Below are positions 12,341 to 24,184 of a stretch of 64,000 nt of DNA, one piece after another. The notes beneath the pieces are model-generated. The model did not search any database. It saw only the letters and a program-made list of their open reading frames with translations, and was not told the DNA's origin. Source of the DNA: Diogma glabrata (Eukaryota > Arthropoda > Insecta > Diptera > Cylindrotomidae). Each line of letters begins with the position of its first letter. Positions within the stretch are counted from its first letter, which is position 1. Both the position numbers and the translations under genes were made by a program. The stretch covers positions 132,608,186 to 132,672,185 of the forward strand of contig OY856186.1 of the NCBI GenBank assembly GCA_963693315.1, written 5' to 3'.

Positions 12341-13562
12341 ATGAAATTACGCTCAAATTTATTTATTGATTCACTATCGATTACAAGAACACCATCACGC
12401 TCTGCACTCCGTTCTCGTGCTTATTGGCAACACCGACGTTTGTTTAAGTCTCACACCATTTCCTCTATTGTGAAATTGGCCAACGATGTACGAGCTTATG
12501 CCAATGATTCGATATTGGGTAAACAACAAACTGGATTGTTGGATAGTGGAGCGTCCTTGACTGTAATTGGTGGTGATTTTGCTATAGAAATTATGCAAAC
12601 ACCAGACCTTCTTACTTGTTCATCCGCAGTAGTGCGTACTGCTGATGGACAAAGACAGAAGATCTGGGGATTTGTAAATACAAAAATTTCGTTTATGAAC
12701 CAAATCAAATCCATGGATGTTTTTGTTATCCCATCCTTAACCCAAAACCTATACTTAGGTAAAGACTTCTTTGACGCCTTTGGCTTGTTTAACCCCAAAT
12801 TTAAATTACCAACCCTATCGACCACGGAGTCAATTATGTCAGAGTTGTCTATGGACAATCAACAGCGCTTAGAAGACGCTATTCAACTTCTACCATCTTT
12901 TTCGAAATGGTGTCTGGGACGAACTCACATATTAGAACATGTGGTTGATGTGGGAACTGCAGTCCCCATCAAACAGCGTCACTACCCGAGTTCGCCCGCC
13001 ATTGAGAAACTGATGGGGGTAGAACTGGATAGGATGTTGTCTCTGGGTATCATAGAGGTAGGTAACAGTCCTTGGTCGAGCCTTGTGGTCTTAATTCGCA
13101 AACCTGGGAAAAATCGTCTTTGTTTGGATAGCAAAAAGGTCAATACAGTCACTTAAAAGGATGCTTACCTCCTTCCACAGATAGATGGAATTTTGAGTCG
13201 TCTGCCTCAAAGTAATTTCATTTCCAGTTTGGTCTTGAGACTTGCAGACAATGACGAAGTTAATGGACCAAGTAATCCCTCCACATCTCAAGTCGTGTGT
13301 CTTCGTATACTTGGATGATCTTCTGATGGTAACAGATACCTTTGAGGCTCATCTGAAACTATTAGAAGACATCTCCCAGTGTCTTAGACGTGCGATCTTG
13401 ACGATAAACGTGGAAAAAAGTAAGTTTCTCTTGCCGGACGTAAAATATTTAGGATATGTCGTGGGAGGTGGTAAGCTAAAAAACAAAAATGGATCCTGAA
13501 AAAACTCAGGCTATCTCTGAATTTCCTACCCAACGTACGTCCAAACAAATTCGTCGCTTCTT
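12341..13562 (+). pseudogene. pol: pol of element A, part 1: protease and partial reverse transcriptase
   Basis: The frame from 12341 to 13156 holds an aspartic protease with GLLDSGASLTVIG (catalytic Asp at residue 68), then the fingers of the reverse transcriptase (IEVGNSPWSSLVVLIRKPG). TAA at 13154-13156 ends it. Compared with element B, about 110 bp are deleted near 13230-13235, removing motif A (LDLKDAFWQ) and the following strand. The frame resumes at 13242 with QTMTKLMDQV and the catalytic FVYLDDLL. The coding sequence breaks at 13562 (RFLG) where element F is inserted, and continues at 19643. Confidence 0.85.
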
Positions 13563-13566
13563 AGGT

Positions 13567-15213
13567 TATAACCGGCAGGCTGGGATTAAAGATGCTGGGT
13601 GATTGACATAGCCTCCGAACATCGGAAGACAAGAGATTGTCCATGAAATTGAAATTAATTGGGACATTGAAACGTCTACAACTATGTTTTTCACCCAACC
13701 GAATATCTGAAAATAACCCGCCGGAAATATAACAAATATCGGGATGCGTTTTTTGTTTAGCCACAGGCAGTCATTCCACGACTTTTGCTCAGACTGGGGT
13801 GGGGTTTGGCTACACGCATCTCGATGTTAGGGACTGCCATAAATAAAATAATACAACAAAACCACGACGGTTAAGAAAACAAAAATGGGAAGGCAATTCA
13901 TTTAAAAAAGGGCCAGTTAACGTAGGGGGAGGAGGGAATGGGAAGGAAACCCAGAGGTTTGACAGACCTCATCTCACACCACAAGGATTTGAAATTAACA
14001 CATATTCAATATATACTTAACACTACAAATATAAATAAAAAACCATACCTTCAGACAGCTCTGCATTGATATAACAATATGAATCTTGCTGGAAACCACT
14101 GGCTACTTTGGAGGCTTCAGACAGCTCTGCATCGACATATGTACTAAAATAAACCTTGCTGCAAACCAACTGCTTACTCTGGAGGCTTCTTGGTTAATTA
14201 AAAACACAGGAATTATTGTTGTTTTTGTTTACACAATTTAAGTTTTATTCATCCTTTATCAATCAATATTCGAGCACATTAACCAGTATTAGATAGTTAT
14301 ACAATTACATTAATTATATAATTACGTATCTTAGTTTTAAAAGTTTTAGTTTTATAACCATAACCACTAATTTATTTTATTTTAAACTTGTTTCCTTTTT
14401 GGCATTTTACTTGTTATATTAACTCTTTAATTACAACATATGTACTTGGCTTTTGATTGTCAAATTCCAGCATTTATTTTACTTAAATTGAATAGATCAA
14501 TTTATTTGCACAAAACACAATACGTATACACTACACCACCAAAACAAAGCTTACAAAGCCACAAAACCACAACTAAAACCGATATGTACTACAATCTATA
14601 CTCGATACCGATAAATACTTAAAATAATAATGGAATTTAAATGGGACATATGCCCACTTCAAAATTCCAGACTCGACTTACTATACCGACACCAAAACAC
14701 AAACTTTACTAACTACTGAGGAATCCAAGTGAAACATTTGTTCACTTCAGAATTCCTGACTCGACTCCCCGATTAAAACCAACAAATTTTTTATTCCATT
14801 AGTAAAAAGAATTGTTTTAAAAATTTTTGCCAATTAATTAAAAAAAATATAATAAAATTTGTAATTTGATTGGTTTTCAAATTACAATCAAATAAAATTC
14901 AATTTACTTACACACCAAGGTTAATGAAACTTAATATCGACACATTAATTAGTTTAACGTAATTCATGTGTCGTCAATTAGTTCATTTACCTTAGTTTTG
15001 TTTAATAAATTTGCAATGTAATACAATGCAAATATTATTTCCATCAAATTTTATTGTTTGTAAGATATCAACCAATTTTTATGAAACAAATAGATTTGAG
15101 ATAAATTTTGAAGACGGTTTTTTTTATAATTTTGAAATGAAATCCAATTAAGAGAATGGGGAAATGTGACGAATGGAAAGAAGATGGATAGGAAAGATTT
15201 TCCATCCGGCACA
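13567..15213 (-). repeat. LTR (left copy) of element F
   Basis: Positions 14203-15213 match the right copy. On the minus strand it starts TGTGCCGGATGG at 15213. 13567-14202 has no partner but lies between the matching part and the AGGT duplication, so I include it in the LTR. That stretch contains a purine-rich run at 13917-13946 and two imperfect repeats of about 80 bp (14048-14125 and 14114-14190, each with cttcagacagctctgcat). Confidence 0.55.
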
Positions 15214-15571
15214 ATCGTGGGGACGTACCACACGACCTGAAAGATAAGAGCTCTCATATAGCCCGGGCATTACAATAACACCAAGGAGAAGTCTTCCATA
15301 AAATAAAATTTCGGTTGGAACGATATCGTAAAGATAATGTGCAGCTTGTGAGTAAACAACATTATAAAATTTGGCACTTAAAAATTTGGAAACAATTGAA
15401 ACGCAGAGAACAAAATGAATAAGAATGTGACCGACTTAGGCCAAATTAAGTGCTGAGAAAATTGAATTTAAATAATAAAAACGATTGTAAAATTGTTGGA
15501 AAGAAAAATGAAAAAAAAATTTTTTGAAATATAATAAACACCAAAAGACGAAAAATAAGAACGAGAATTTA

Positions 15572-16792
15572 TTAACACGACCACCCCGGTCGACACTCCT
15601 TGTACGTTTTCATGACTACAGAGTTTGCCATCCGATTCTCTCTCCATGAAAAGAGCATTCTCGACTGCTTGTGTGCGAAGCTGTCCGATAAGAAGTGTTG
15701 TTTTAAAAACATGAGCTGTAATAAACAAAACTGAGTTCGCTCAATTTTATTCGAACTTAACTCTGCAATTTGTTTTAATCGAATCCTATTGCTCAATATT
15801 TTATAGTAACAGAAACGGCTTTTGTTATTTGGAAAATGTTTCTTCCGAAAATTAGTTGCATTTATTTTTTTAGAATGCCATAGAAAGAAAGATGGGCGTT
15901 TCAAAACATTTGTTATTAGAGTTTTGGCATGTGGATCATCAAGCCCAACATATGATGATTCTAATTGATGGCGCTTTTCCATAGTAAAATTTTTGGAAAA
16001 TAAAACATCACGAGGGATTTCGTTTGGCTCTTGCAAGGTTAATTGGTTTAAAGAGCTAGCATTACTGATGCTCGTAGGGCTGGAACAGTTTATCACTGGT
16101 TGGAAGAACAAAATCACGTTAGATTCTTGCCAGCAGATTTTCTCGCTCGTCGGTGAAACACTTGGTATTTCAGTTATGACTAATTCTGATGTAGAACAGA
16201 GAGAGAGGCGGGTGACTTTATCTATGGCAGAACCATTCGGGGTATTATTATCATACGGGCTAGCTACGCCTGCCGTATTCCGGACAGGTCTGCCAGTTTC
16301 ATCTACTGATTGAGATTTGTCCAGAACTTTGTTTTGGGTTGGGATTGTGACGACTTGGTTTCCTAGGAAGCTTGTTTGAAGAAGAGCTTCTTGTAAACCA
16401 TTTGACAACATGTCACACCACTCTAACAACGAGCAAGCTTTGGATCCAGTGAAACTTTTCATACGATTTAACCGTCCTCGGATATGCCAAACACGCGAAG
16501 TTGCAATCTCTAACGTATTAATTTTCATGTCATCACTCAACGCGACAGTATCTTTCAGCACACGCGTAAGAGTAGCAAGTTTGGAAGCACAAATACTAAA
16601 CTCTTCCTCTGGACACTCTGAAGCTGTTAAATGTATTTCAGTTGGAGGAGCTAAACTTCCATCTGCTTCTTTGGAAAGACAATCGGTGAGGTTTTTAAGT
16701 TCTTCGATAATTGTGTGACCATCAATACATCGGACCTCACACTCAACCTGCAATTCATCCGCCATCAAGTGCTCGGGAATTAGTCTCGTCAT
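15572..16792 (-). CDS. gag: Gag-like protein of element F
   Basis: A 406-codon open frame starts with ATG at 16792. The N-terminus (MTRLIPEHLMADELQVECEV) resembles the start of gag proteins of some insect Gypsy elements. The middle holds a helical, charged region (residues 60-130), and the second half is low in recognisable motifs. No zinc knuckle, protease or reverse transcriptase follows, so the element would depend on proteins supplied in trans. It is the longest intact ORF in element F and the flanking 15214-15571 is short, as expected for a 3' end. The assignment to gag is by resemblance and position only. Confidence 0.5.
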   Translation of the reverse strand: MTRLIPEHLMADELQVECEVRCIDGHTIIEELKNLTDCLSKEADGSLAPPTEIHLTASECPEEEFSICASKLATLTRVLKDTVALSDDMKINTLEIATSRVWHIRGRLNRMKSFTGSKACSLLEWCDMLSNGLQEALLQTSFLGNQVVTIPTQNKVLDKSQSVDETGRPVRNTAGVASPYDNNTPNGSAIDKVTRLSLCSTSELVITEIPSVSPTSEKICWQESNVILFFQPVINCSSPTSISNASSLNQLTLQEPNEIPRDVLFSKNFTMEKRHQLESSYVGLDDPHAKTLITNVLKRPSFFLWHSKKINATNFRKKHFPNNKSRFCYYKILSNRIRLKQIAELSSNKIERTQFCLLQLMFLKQHFLSDSFAHKQSRMLFSWRENRMANSVVMKTYKECRPGWSC

Positions 16793-18623
16793 TTTTGGTG
16801 TTGCAATGTGATCTTGTAAGGTTTATTAAGTTGATACGTGTTTTTACAAAAAATTTAAAGGTTACTATTCTATAAGATTAGCACAAAAGTTATAAGAATT
16901 ATGTAGTTAGTATAAATAAATGAAACAAAAACAAAACTAATACTCAAAAAGAAACAAAACTTAAACGAATCTTCAAAAATTTAAAAACTAACATTAATAT
17001 TACTAACTACTCTTAGTAATTTGAATACAACATATTTACTACATAAGAATTCCAAATTTTCACTTATACTGCATATCTAAAAAACATATGTGCAATAAAA
17101 TTTAATGTAGTCGACTCAAATTCATAAACTTATTTTTATTTACATAACAAAAATTACCTTGAACTTATTATATAATTATTAAAAGTAAAAAAAAATTAAC
17201 TTTCAAAACTATTTCCTAAAAGATTAAATTTCAACAAACTAAAAATTAAAACTAAATAGTCATCAAATTGCACAATTGATTGTACATACTAAACATACTA
17301 AAATCTTTAAATTTAATGAACTTCTTGAAAACCTAATATGAATTATACATAATAACAAATAATAAACATATAATGGATGAAAAACTATTTTCCACAATAC
17401 GGTAAACATAAAATTATACTTTAAATAGTTTTTAAATTTATATATTTAATAAGAAGAAAATTCGATTTGATTTTATATTATACAGTAAATAGGCACGAGA
17501 TAGTTATCTTAATATAAATAGGTTTATTGCTAATAGAATTAATCTCTTAACCTAAACAAAACAATACATTACAATTACCTAGGAACAGTAAAATTAACTC
17601 CAAAAAAATTACCTCAGATTGACTTAACAAATACGCAAAATAATCCATACACTATATTAACAACAATAACTAAACAAAACAACAATAACAATACTATCAG
17701 CAATATATTTATAAATTTAACATAACATAATACATCAGATTTTTTTCTAACATTAACGAATTTATTTTAATTATTTATTGAAAATTGAGATTTGAATTTT
17801 ATAGAAAATAGGTGTGAGGTAAGATTGACAAATTCTGGGTATATAAGGAAAGGATAAGGGTGGGCTTTGGTAGAACCGATATTTATTAAGATTTTGTTAG
17901 AGAAACGCAAAAATTTGAATTGTTCAGAAGGATGACTTCATGACTAACACCAATGATCAAACACTAATGCGGACAAGTTTGGTGCGATGAAAACATCATT
18001 CACAACAAACAAAATTTTTGGTTTGGGGCGGATAAAAAGTTGTTGAGAAACGAATGTACTACAACTAACACTACAGATCATAACACTGAAAGTGGACAAA
18101 GTAAGTGCGCGTAGGTACAAACACATTACAACATAATGTGACTGGAGAACTCTGTCCGAACTGACACTACCGATCAAAACACCGAAGTGGACAAAGTGCG
18201 CGAAAAGTGATCTTCATCACACAGTATAAGCCTTCAATAAATACCGTACAGTTGTGTTGACACACCTAATCAATCAGTTCTGAGATATCGTGGTGTCACA
18301 CACACACTGTAAACGAACGATAAGTGTAGCCCAACGAACATTATGTATTCACGCGACGGATAACACAATGCGATGCTACACTAAAATGTAAAACCGAACA
18401 ATAATGTTCTACCGGAATTTACGACTACCCAACATCACGAAGTCTACAATATATGGAATTCATGATGCGAAGTCACTTATTACAAATCTGTTTGAAAATG
18501 AATTGCTTAGAAAAAACTTAAAAATTTTTAAATGGGGATAAACTAAGATTACATGAAATCTCATGCGAAACGATACATAACTATTAAAATTACAGAAACC
18601 AATTAGATTGGCCTATAATGACT
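16793..18623 (-). other. AT-rich internal region of element F
   Basis: No supported coding region. It holds runs of A/T and, at 17940-18300, related phrases such as caccgatcaaaacac and gacaaagt that recur two to three times, suggesting degenerate local duplications. On the inferred minus orientation this would be the untranslated leader. Confidence 0.4.
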
Positions 18624-19642
18624 AACACAGGAATTATTGTTGTTTTTGTTTACACAATTTAAGTTTTATTCATCCTTTATCAATCAATATTCGAGCACAT
18701 TAACCAGTATTAGATAGTTATACAATTACATTAATTATATAATTACGTATCTTAGTTTTAAAAGTTTTAGTTTTATGACCATAACCACTAATTTATTTTA
18801 TTTTAAACTTGTTTCCTTTTTGGCATTTTACTTGTTATATTAACTCTTTAATTACAACATATGTACTTGGCTTTTGATTGTCAAATTCCAGCATTTATTT
18901 TTCTTAAATTGAATAGATCAATTTATTTGCACAAAACACAATACGTATACACTACACCACCAAAACAAAGCTTACAAAGCCACAAAACCACAAAACCACA
19001 ACTAAAACCGATATGTACTACAATCTATACTCGATACCGATAAATACTTAAAATAATAATGGAATTTAAATGGGACATATGCCCACTTCAAAATTCCAGA
19101 CTCGACTTACTATACCGACACCAAAACACAAACTTTACTAACTACTGAGGAATCCAAGTGAAACATTTGTTCACTTCAGAATTCCTGACTCGACTCCCCG
19201 ATTAAAACCAACAAAATTTTTATTCCATTAGTAAAAAGAATTGTTTTAAAAATTTTTGCCAATTAATTAAAAAAAATATAATAAAATTTGTAATTTGATT
19301 GGTTTTCAAATTACAATCAAATAAAATTCAATTTACTTACACACCAAGGTTAATGAAACTTAATATCGACACATTAATTAGTTTAACGTAATTCATGTGT
19401 CGTCAATTAGTTCATTTACTTTAGTTTTGTTTAATAAATTTGCAATGTAATACAATGCAAATATTATTTCCATCAAATTTTATTGTTTGTAAGATATCAA
19501 CCAATTTTTATGAAACAAATAGATTTGAGATAAATTTTGAAGACGGTTTTTTTTATAATTTTGAAATGAAATCCAATTAAGAGAATGGGGAAATGTGACG
19601 AATGGAAAGAAGATGGATAGGAAAGATTTTCCATCCGGCACA
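18624..19642 (-). repeat. LTR (right copy) of element F
   Basis: 1019 bp matching 14203-15213 with only a handful of differences, including an extra aaaccaca unit near 18985. It ends GGCACA directly at the AGGT duplication, so this is a true element end. Its left limit (18624) is where similarity to the left copy stops. Confidence 0.75.
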
Positions 19643-21463
19643 AGGTATGGCGGGTTATTATCGCCGTTTTATATCTGATTTTTCTGCTATGTCCTCTCCA
19701 ATAACAGATTTGTTGAAGAAAACTTCTAGTAAATTCGTATGGACCGAAGATTTAAAAATCTGAAAAAGAAAAATGCACTAGTATCAGCACCCGTTTTTAT
19801 AAACTTTGACTATACTAAACCATTTACTCTCCAGTGCGACGCTAGTAACGACGGTATAGGTTGTGTATTGCTTCAGTGTGACATGGACGGTGTAGAATCC
19901 TATAGCCTACATTTCCAAAAACTCAATTCTGCGCAATGCAACTACTCAACTAGCGAGAAAGAATGTCTAGCAGTCGTATTGGGAGTAAAGAAATTTAGAG
20001 CGTATGTCTAGGGTCAGGCTTTTAAGAACGCAACGGATCACGCTTCATTGAAATGGCTTATGCAACAGAAGGACCTTTCTGGGCGATTGGCTCGTTGGAG
20101 CTTAAAATTGCAGGGTCATGTCTTCGATATTGAGTACCGTAAGGGAAAACTGAATACTGTCTCCAACACTCTATCGAGACGTGACTCTGTTGATGTCATT
20201 TCTGAAATATGTCCAGTGCCTGATTTAGATCTTAATTCACCTTTCTTCAACACTTCTCGATATTTGGAGTTGGTAAACCTAGTTACGGAAGCAGATGGTG
20301 CATTGCCTGATCTGAAAGTAGTTTCTGGTCGGGTATATAAAAGACTTGCTTGTCTTGACCCCGAGATTCCTCCAGAGGGTGAGGTTTGGAAGTTATGGTT
20401 ACCCGAGGAATACACTGATGAGTGTATTGCAAGGGCCCATAATCCTCCAACGTCGTCTCATGGAGGTTTGGCTAAAACTCTATACAATATCCGTCGACTT
20501 TATTATTGGCCTCGAATGTATACCCAAGTAAAGAAATTCGTGATGAATTGTAAAACTTGTAAAGAAATCAAAGCTCCAAACGTTCCACTTCGTGCTCCGA
20601 TGATCTGTCCAATGAAAATCGAACGACTTGGTCAGCGACTCTACATCGATATTCTTGGCCCTTACCCTCCTTCAAAGGCCGGGAATATCGCTATTCTCGT
20701 GGTATTGGATCATGTAACCAAGTACCCATTTTTGTTTCCTTAACGGAAATTAGCTGCTGACCCAATTTGTCAATTGTTGGCTACCAATGTCTTTCACGTA
20801 TATGGTTGTCCAGAAATTATTGTATCTGACAATGGTACACAATTTAAATCTAAACTGTTCGAAGATTTCTTGGCTCAGCACGGAGTGAAACATACCTTAC
20901 TAGCTTTATATTCACCTCAAGCTAATGCTTCTGAACGGGTGAATAGAAGTGTTCTATCTGGAATTAGGGCCTATTTAAAAGAGGATAATTCAAAATGGGA
21001 TCTGCATTTGAGCGAGATCGCTTGTGCACTACGTTGTTCTCTTCATCAGACTCTGAAATGTTCCCCATATTACGCTGCTTTTGGAATTCCGATGGTGACT
21101 CACGGGTCCTTCTATGAGCTGCTGAGACGGTTAAACAGCCTTCACGAACCGGGTGAAACACTTCTGCGTCCGGACTACCTAAACAAAATTCGTAGTCAAA
21201 TTCTTGACTTGACGGCTAAAGCATTCGTTAAAAGTGCCGAGCGTTATAATCTGCAAGCTCGGTTATGCTTATTTAAACCGGGTGATATTGTATTCCGACG
21301 GAATTTCATACTGAGCGATGCAGCTAGGTAAGAAATAATCGGCAAGGCTTTCACAAAAGTTTGTTGAAGCCAGAGTTTTAAGGTTAGTAGGAGGTACCGC
21401 CTACGAGCTGGAGGACCTGGTTTCCAAAGGAAGAGGTGTTTGCCATTCCAAGGACATACGTGC
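19643..21463 (+). pseudogene. pol: pol of element A, part 2: RNase H and integrase
   Basis: The coding sequence resumes at MAGYYRRFISDFS (end of the reverse transcriptase). It continues through RNase H (FTLQCDASNDGIGCVLL, then STSEKECLAVV), an integrase zinc-binding region (HNPP, then CKTCKE near 20560), and the catalytic core (YIDILGPYP, IIVSDNGTQF, SPQANASERVNRS). The frame shared by 19739-21331 contains stop codons at 20009-20011 and 20741-20743, a small deletion near 19750 and a frame change near 21328. A copy of the same region is in element B (27840 down to 26178). Confidence 0.85.
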
Positions 21464-21474
21464 TAAAGGTCTGA

Positions 21475-22000
21475 ATGGTACTGTAGGGTATTACATTTTT
21501 TTTGTTTGTTCTTTGCCTCGCTCTCACATCCTTTACCATCTACTTGGTGTTGCCATTAATCATGGAGGATGAGTGTGCTTCCTTAGACATGTATTTGTAC
21601 AATGAGTGTTACACGTTTCAGGAGCGTATGGTTCGTTGATGTTTCATTTCTTACAGTCGTGAGAGTTTCAGAATTTTCGGTATTAATCCGCCTATTGAAC
21701 ATGACCATTTTTCTACTAAACGCTTATCGTTGGTGATGAAATTCGGTTTCCGTTGGTTTTTTTTTGTTTCAATAATTCAGATTTTAAAGAGAATTTTAGC
21801 CTCATTGGGAAATGAATCCGGTCGGCCACAGAGTGTTTCCGAAAACTTGCCCTTAGTCTCGGCGACGTGATGCTATACACTTGGCTGTTGTTCCTCTTAC
21901 AAGAGTGTTTACAGTAATTGGCATGCCCTTTGAAAATGGAAGTAATCTCAATTACTTCAGCACCTTAACACATTAATGTTATTACAATTGATATATTGTT
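21475..22000 (+). pseudogene. Third ORF of element A (hydrophobic N-terminus)
   Basis: It starts with ATG at 21475 and an early stop, then a hydrophobic run (ITFFLFVLCLALTSFTIYLV) followed by LYNECY, IS-SRESFRIF and INPPIE, all shared at the amino-acid level with element B on the minus strand at 5789-5490. Downstream, NNSDFKEN and VMLYTWLLF match B at 5318-5118. Conservation of residues despite nucleotide drift indicates past coding function. It follows integrase, so an env-like or accessory membrane protein is possible. Broken here by stops and frame changes. Confidence 0.5.
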
Positions 22001-22267
22001 AACCAGTCCATGCTGGCTACTTAGCCGCGCGGTTCTCAGCTTCTAATAAGTTTGAGTGGTTTTGATTGAACGAACTTTTTAATTGCTCGTATGAGAACCC
22101 CTTTGTTGACTATGACAAACTTATATAAATACTATCTTCAACTTCGAGCGAATTTGGTAAAGATTGTATTCTGTATGCTTTGTATTTTTCTATAAGCGTG
22201 TTTACAGGTGTTCGATGGGGATCTGTCAGCTCTGTATTGTTCATTTTGTTTATTATAAATTTTGTAC

Positions 22268-22345
22268 TGTTGTGACGGCTAGTTTAGTCAGTAGAGCGTG
22301 AGACACTTAATCTCAGTATGTGGGTTCGAGCCAGGACTATATAGG
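22268..22345 (+). other. tRNA-Lys(CTT)-like sequence in the tail of element A
   Basis: Read 5' to 3' it has a D-arm/A-box (GGCTAGTTTAGTCAGTAGAG), an anticodon stem TGAGA/TCTCA enclosing a seven-base loop with CTT, a shortened variable region and a T-arm/B-box (GTGGGTTCGAGCC). The 3' half of the acceptor stem is not complementary to the 5' half, so it is a pseudo-tRNA or the head of a tRNA-derived SINE rather than a working tRNA. The same tRNA species matches the primer site at 8808. Element B has a degenerate version at 4540-4740. Confidence 0.75.
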
Positions 22346-23346
22346 ATCCGAACCGTTCAGTTTTTTTTTGACTGGTTGAGTGTGTCCGGCTGGAATTGGT
22401 AATGAGAGTTTGTATGCTTTCTCTCATTTGTCTTTGTCGATTTATAGTAATAGTGGACTTTTGACTGGATTGTCAAAATCGATCGTCCTGTAATGAAGTG
22501 TAATTCAAACTTCGTAATTGAAAGTCGAGCCACTTTCCCACATGCATTGAATTTGCATTAACAGAAATTTTCAAAGTTGTTTTCGTTTTTCCCTGGCACA
22601 TAGTTTCTTGTACACAATCCGTAGTCGTCATCTACAATGGTGTCCGTTTAAAATTTGTCATATACGGTTGTGCAATCTCCCTAATTTGAATTCGCTCTAT
22701 TTTCCCAAAGATAAGAAGAATCAATCAATGGGTTACTTCTCGGTTATTGTATTGTCATGAACCTTTGGAGTTGCTTTTGCTTCATTTTATAAAATGTAAT
22801 TTCCTACAATCATTTCGTAATAAATATTTCTGTTTATAATTCTTTTCCAAATTTAGTACAAGTTAATAGTGAAGACTCTTTAGTGGGTACACATATTTAA
22901 CGAAAGAGAATATCCAATAAACAATTTATCGTGTTTATCGATTTGTTATTGTTTGCAGGCGGCGTGACTTTAACTATGAATACGTTGTTAAAGATAGAGA
23001 ATTTTTCTTATTCGATTTGATGTCTAAGGAGTTGACAGTTTTTTTTAGTTGATTGCTTTGGTGGACTTCAATACGTGGAATTCTTTGGTGTGTAATATTT
23101 CAATTAATAATAATAAAATATCCAAAAATACTACACCATAGAATAAATTGTAAAATAATGGTAAATATTAATTGTAATTTTTTTTGTGAAACTAATTTTG
23201 AAAAGTTGTGATAATAGCAGCCGTTTTTGGTTTTTGCTTTGATTGACGTCTATACGTGGAATTTTTTTTTGGGTAATATTTTACTTAATAATAATATTAA
23301 AACCGATGAAACTAATCCATAGACTAAATTAAAATATAATGGTAAA

Positions 23347-24184
23347 TTTATTTTGGATTTTTGAGATCAATTAAACTCAAGTAAGTAAAGAAGAAATGGG
23401 AATATTTTCAATTCAAAGGTATGGTTTGAAGTTTCTCAGAAAAAAACTACAATTCACATTTTTTACGTGTTTCGGATCGGATTCGAACCTACCCTCGTCA
23501 GTGCCTGGCTCGAATCCTTGGGCAGACACGCTATCGATTACGCCGTTGAGGCGATGACAATTTCAAAGTTGAAACTTCTTCATCACTTACTTATTTTTTT
23601 TACTTAAGTTGAATTTTTCCACTGTCATTAGACTCCATATTATGGAAATGCTTTTACATTATATGGGATTTTTTGCATTAAATTTCTAGACAATACTTTG
23701 TGTGAATTCATAGAATGGGGAACATTTCTATTCCAATTAACATCCTAAGTCACGATTGTATAGTCATTATTGATTGTTTCCAATCAATGTGAAATCAATG
23801 GCTGACACTTGGTCAATTTGTAGTTCTATATGTATTAACATTAGACTACATTAAGGGAATTTAAATTTATTTCGGACTTTTGAGATCAATTAAACTCAAG
23901 TAAGTAAAGAAGTAATTGGAATATTTTCAATTCAAAGGTATGGTTTGAAGTTTCTCAGAAAAAAACTACAATTCACATTTTTTACGTGTTTCGGATCGGA
24001 TTCGAACCTACCCTCGTCAGTGCCCGGCTCGAATCCTTGGGCAGACACGCTATCGATTACGCCGTTGAGGCGATGACAATTTCAAAGTTGAAACTTCTTC
24101 ATCACTTACTTATTTTTTTTTACTTAAGTTGAATTTTTCCACTGTCATTAGACTCCATATTATGGAAATGCTTTTACATTATAT
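23347..24184 (-). repeat. Direct duplication carrying SINE-like tRNA sequences
   Basis: Positions 23347-23664 and 23866-24184 are near-identical direct copies about 520 bp apart. On the minus strand each contains a tRNA-like unit with GGCGTAATCGATAGCG (A-box-like) and two B-box-like motifs (GGATTCGAGCC and GGTTCGAATCC), ending near tacttgagtttaatt. A related unit lies on the plus strand at 60118-60240, which identifies a dispersed tRNA-derived SINE family. Between the copies (23665-23865) is unrelated AT-rich sequence. Confidence 0.65.

Larger units (their letters stand above)
13567..19642 (-). mobile_element. Element F: gag-only, non-autonomous LTR retrotransposon
   Basis: Insertion into the pol gene of A is shown by the interrupted coding sequence and by AGGT at 13563-13566 and 19643-19646. 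It carries two direct repeats, 14203-15213 and 18624-19642, which differ by only a few substitutions and one 8 bp indel, so it is young. A 406-codon gag-like frame on the minus strand suggests the orientation. The direct repeats are unequal in extent: 13567-14202 is present only on the left. The best reading is a full 3' LTR at 13567-15213 and a 5' LTR truncated at 18624 by an internal deletion. No pol, and no convincing primer site or polypurine tract. Confidence 0.7.

Noticed and set aside
22268..22345. A functional tRNA-Lys gene
   Set aside because: Anticodon and T-arms are good, but the acceptor stem does not pair and the variable region is short, and it sits inside a retrotransposon tail.
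22440..22488. Polypurine tract of element A
   Set aside because: The bases directly before the 3' LTR are mixed pyrimidine and purine; no credible tract could be called.
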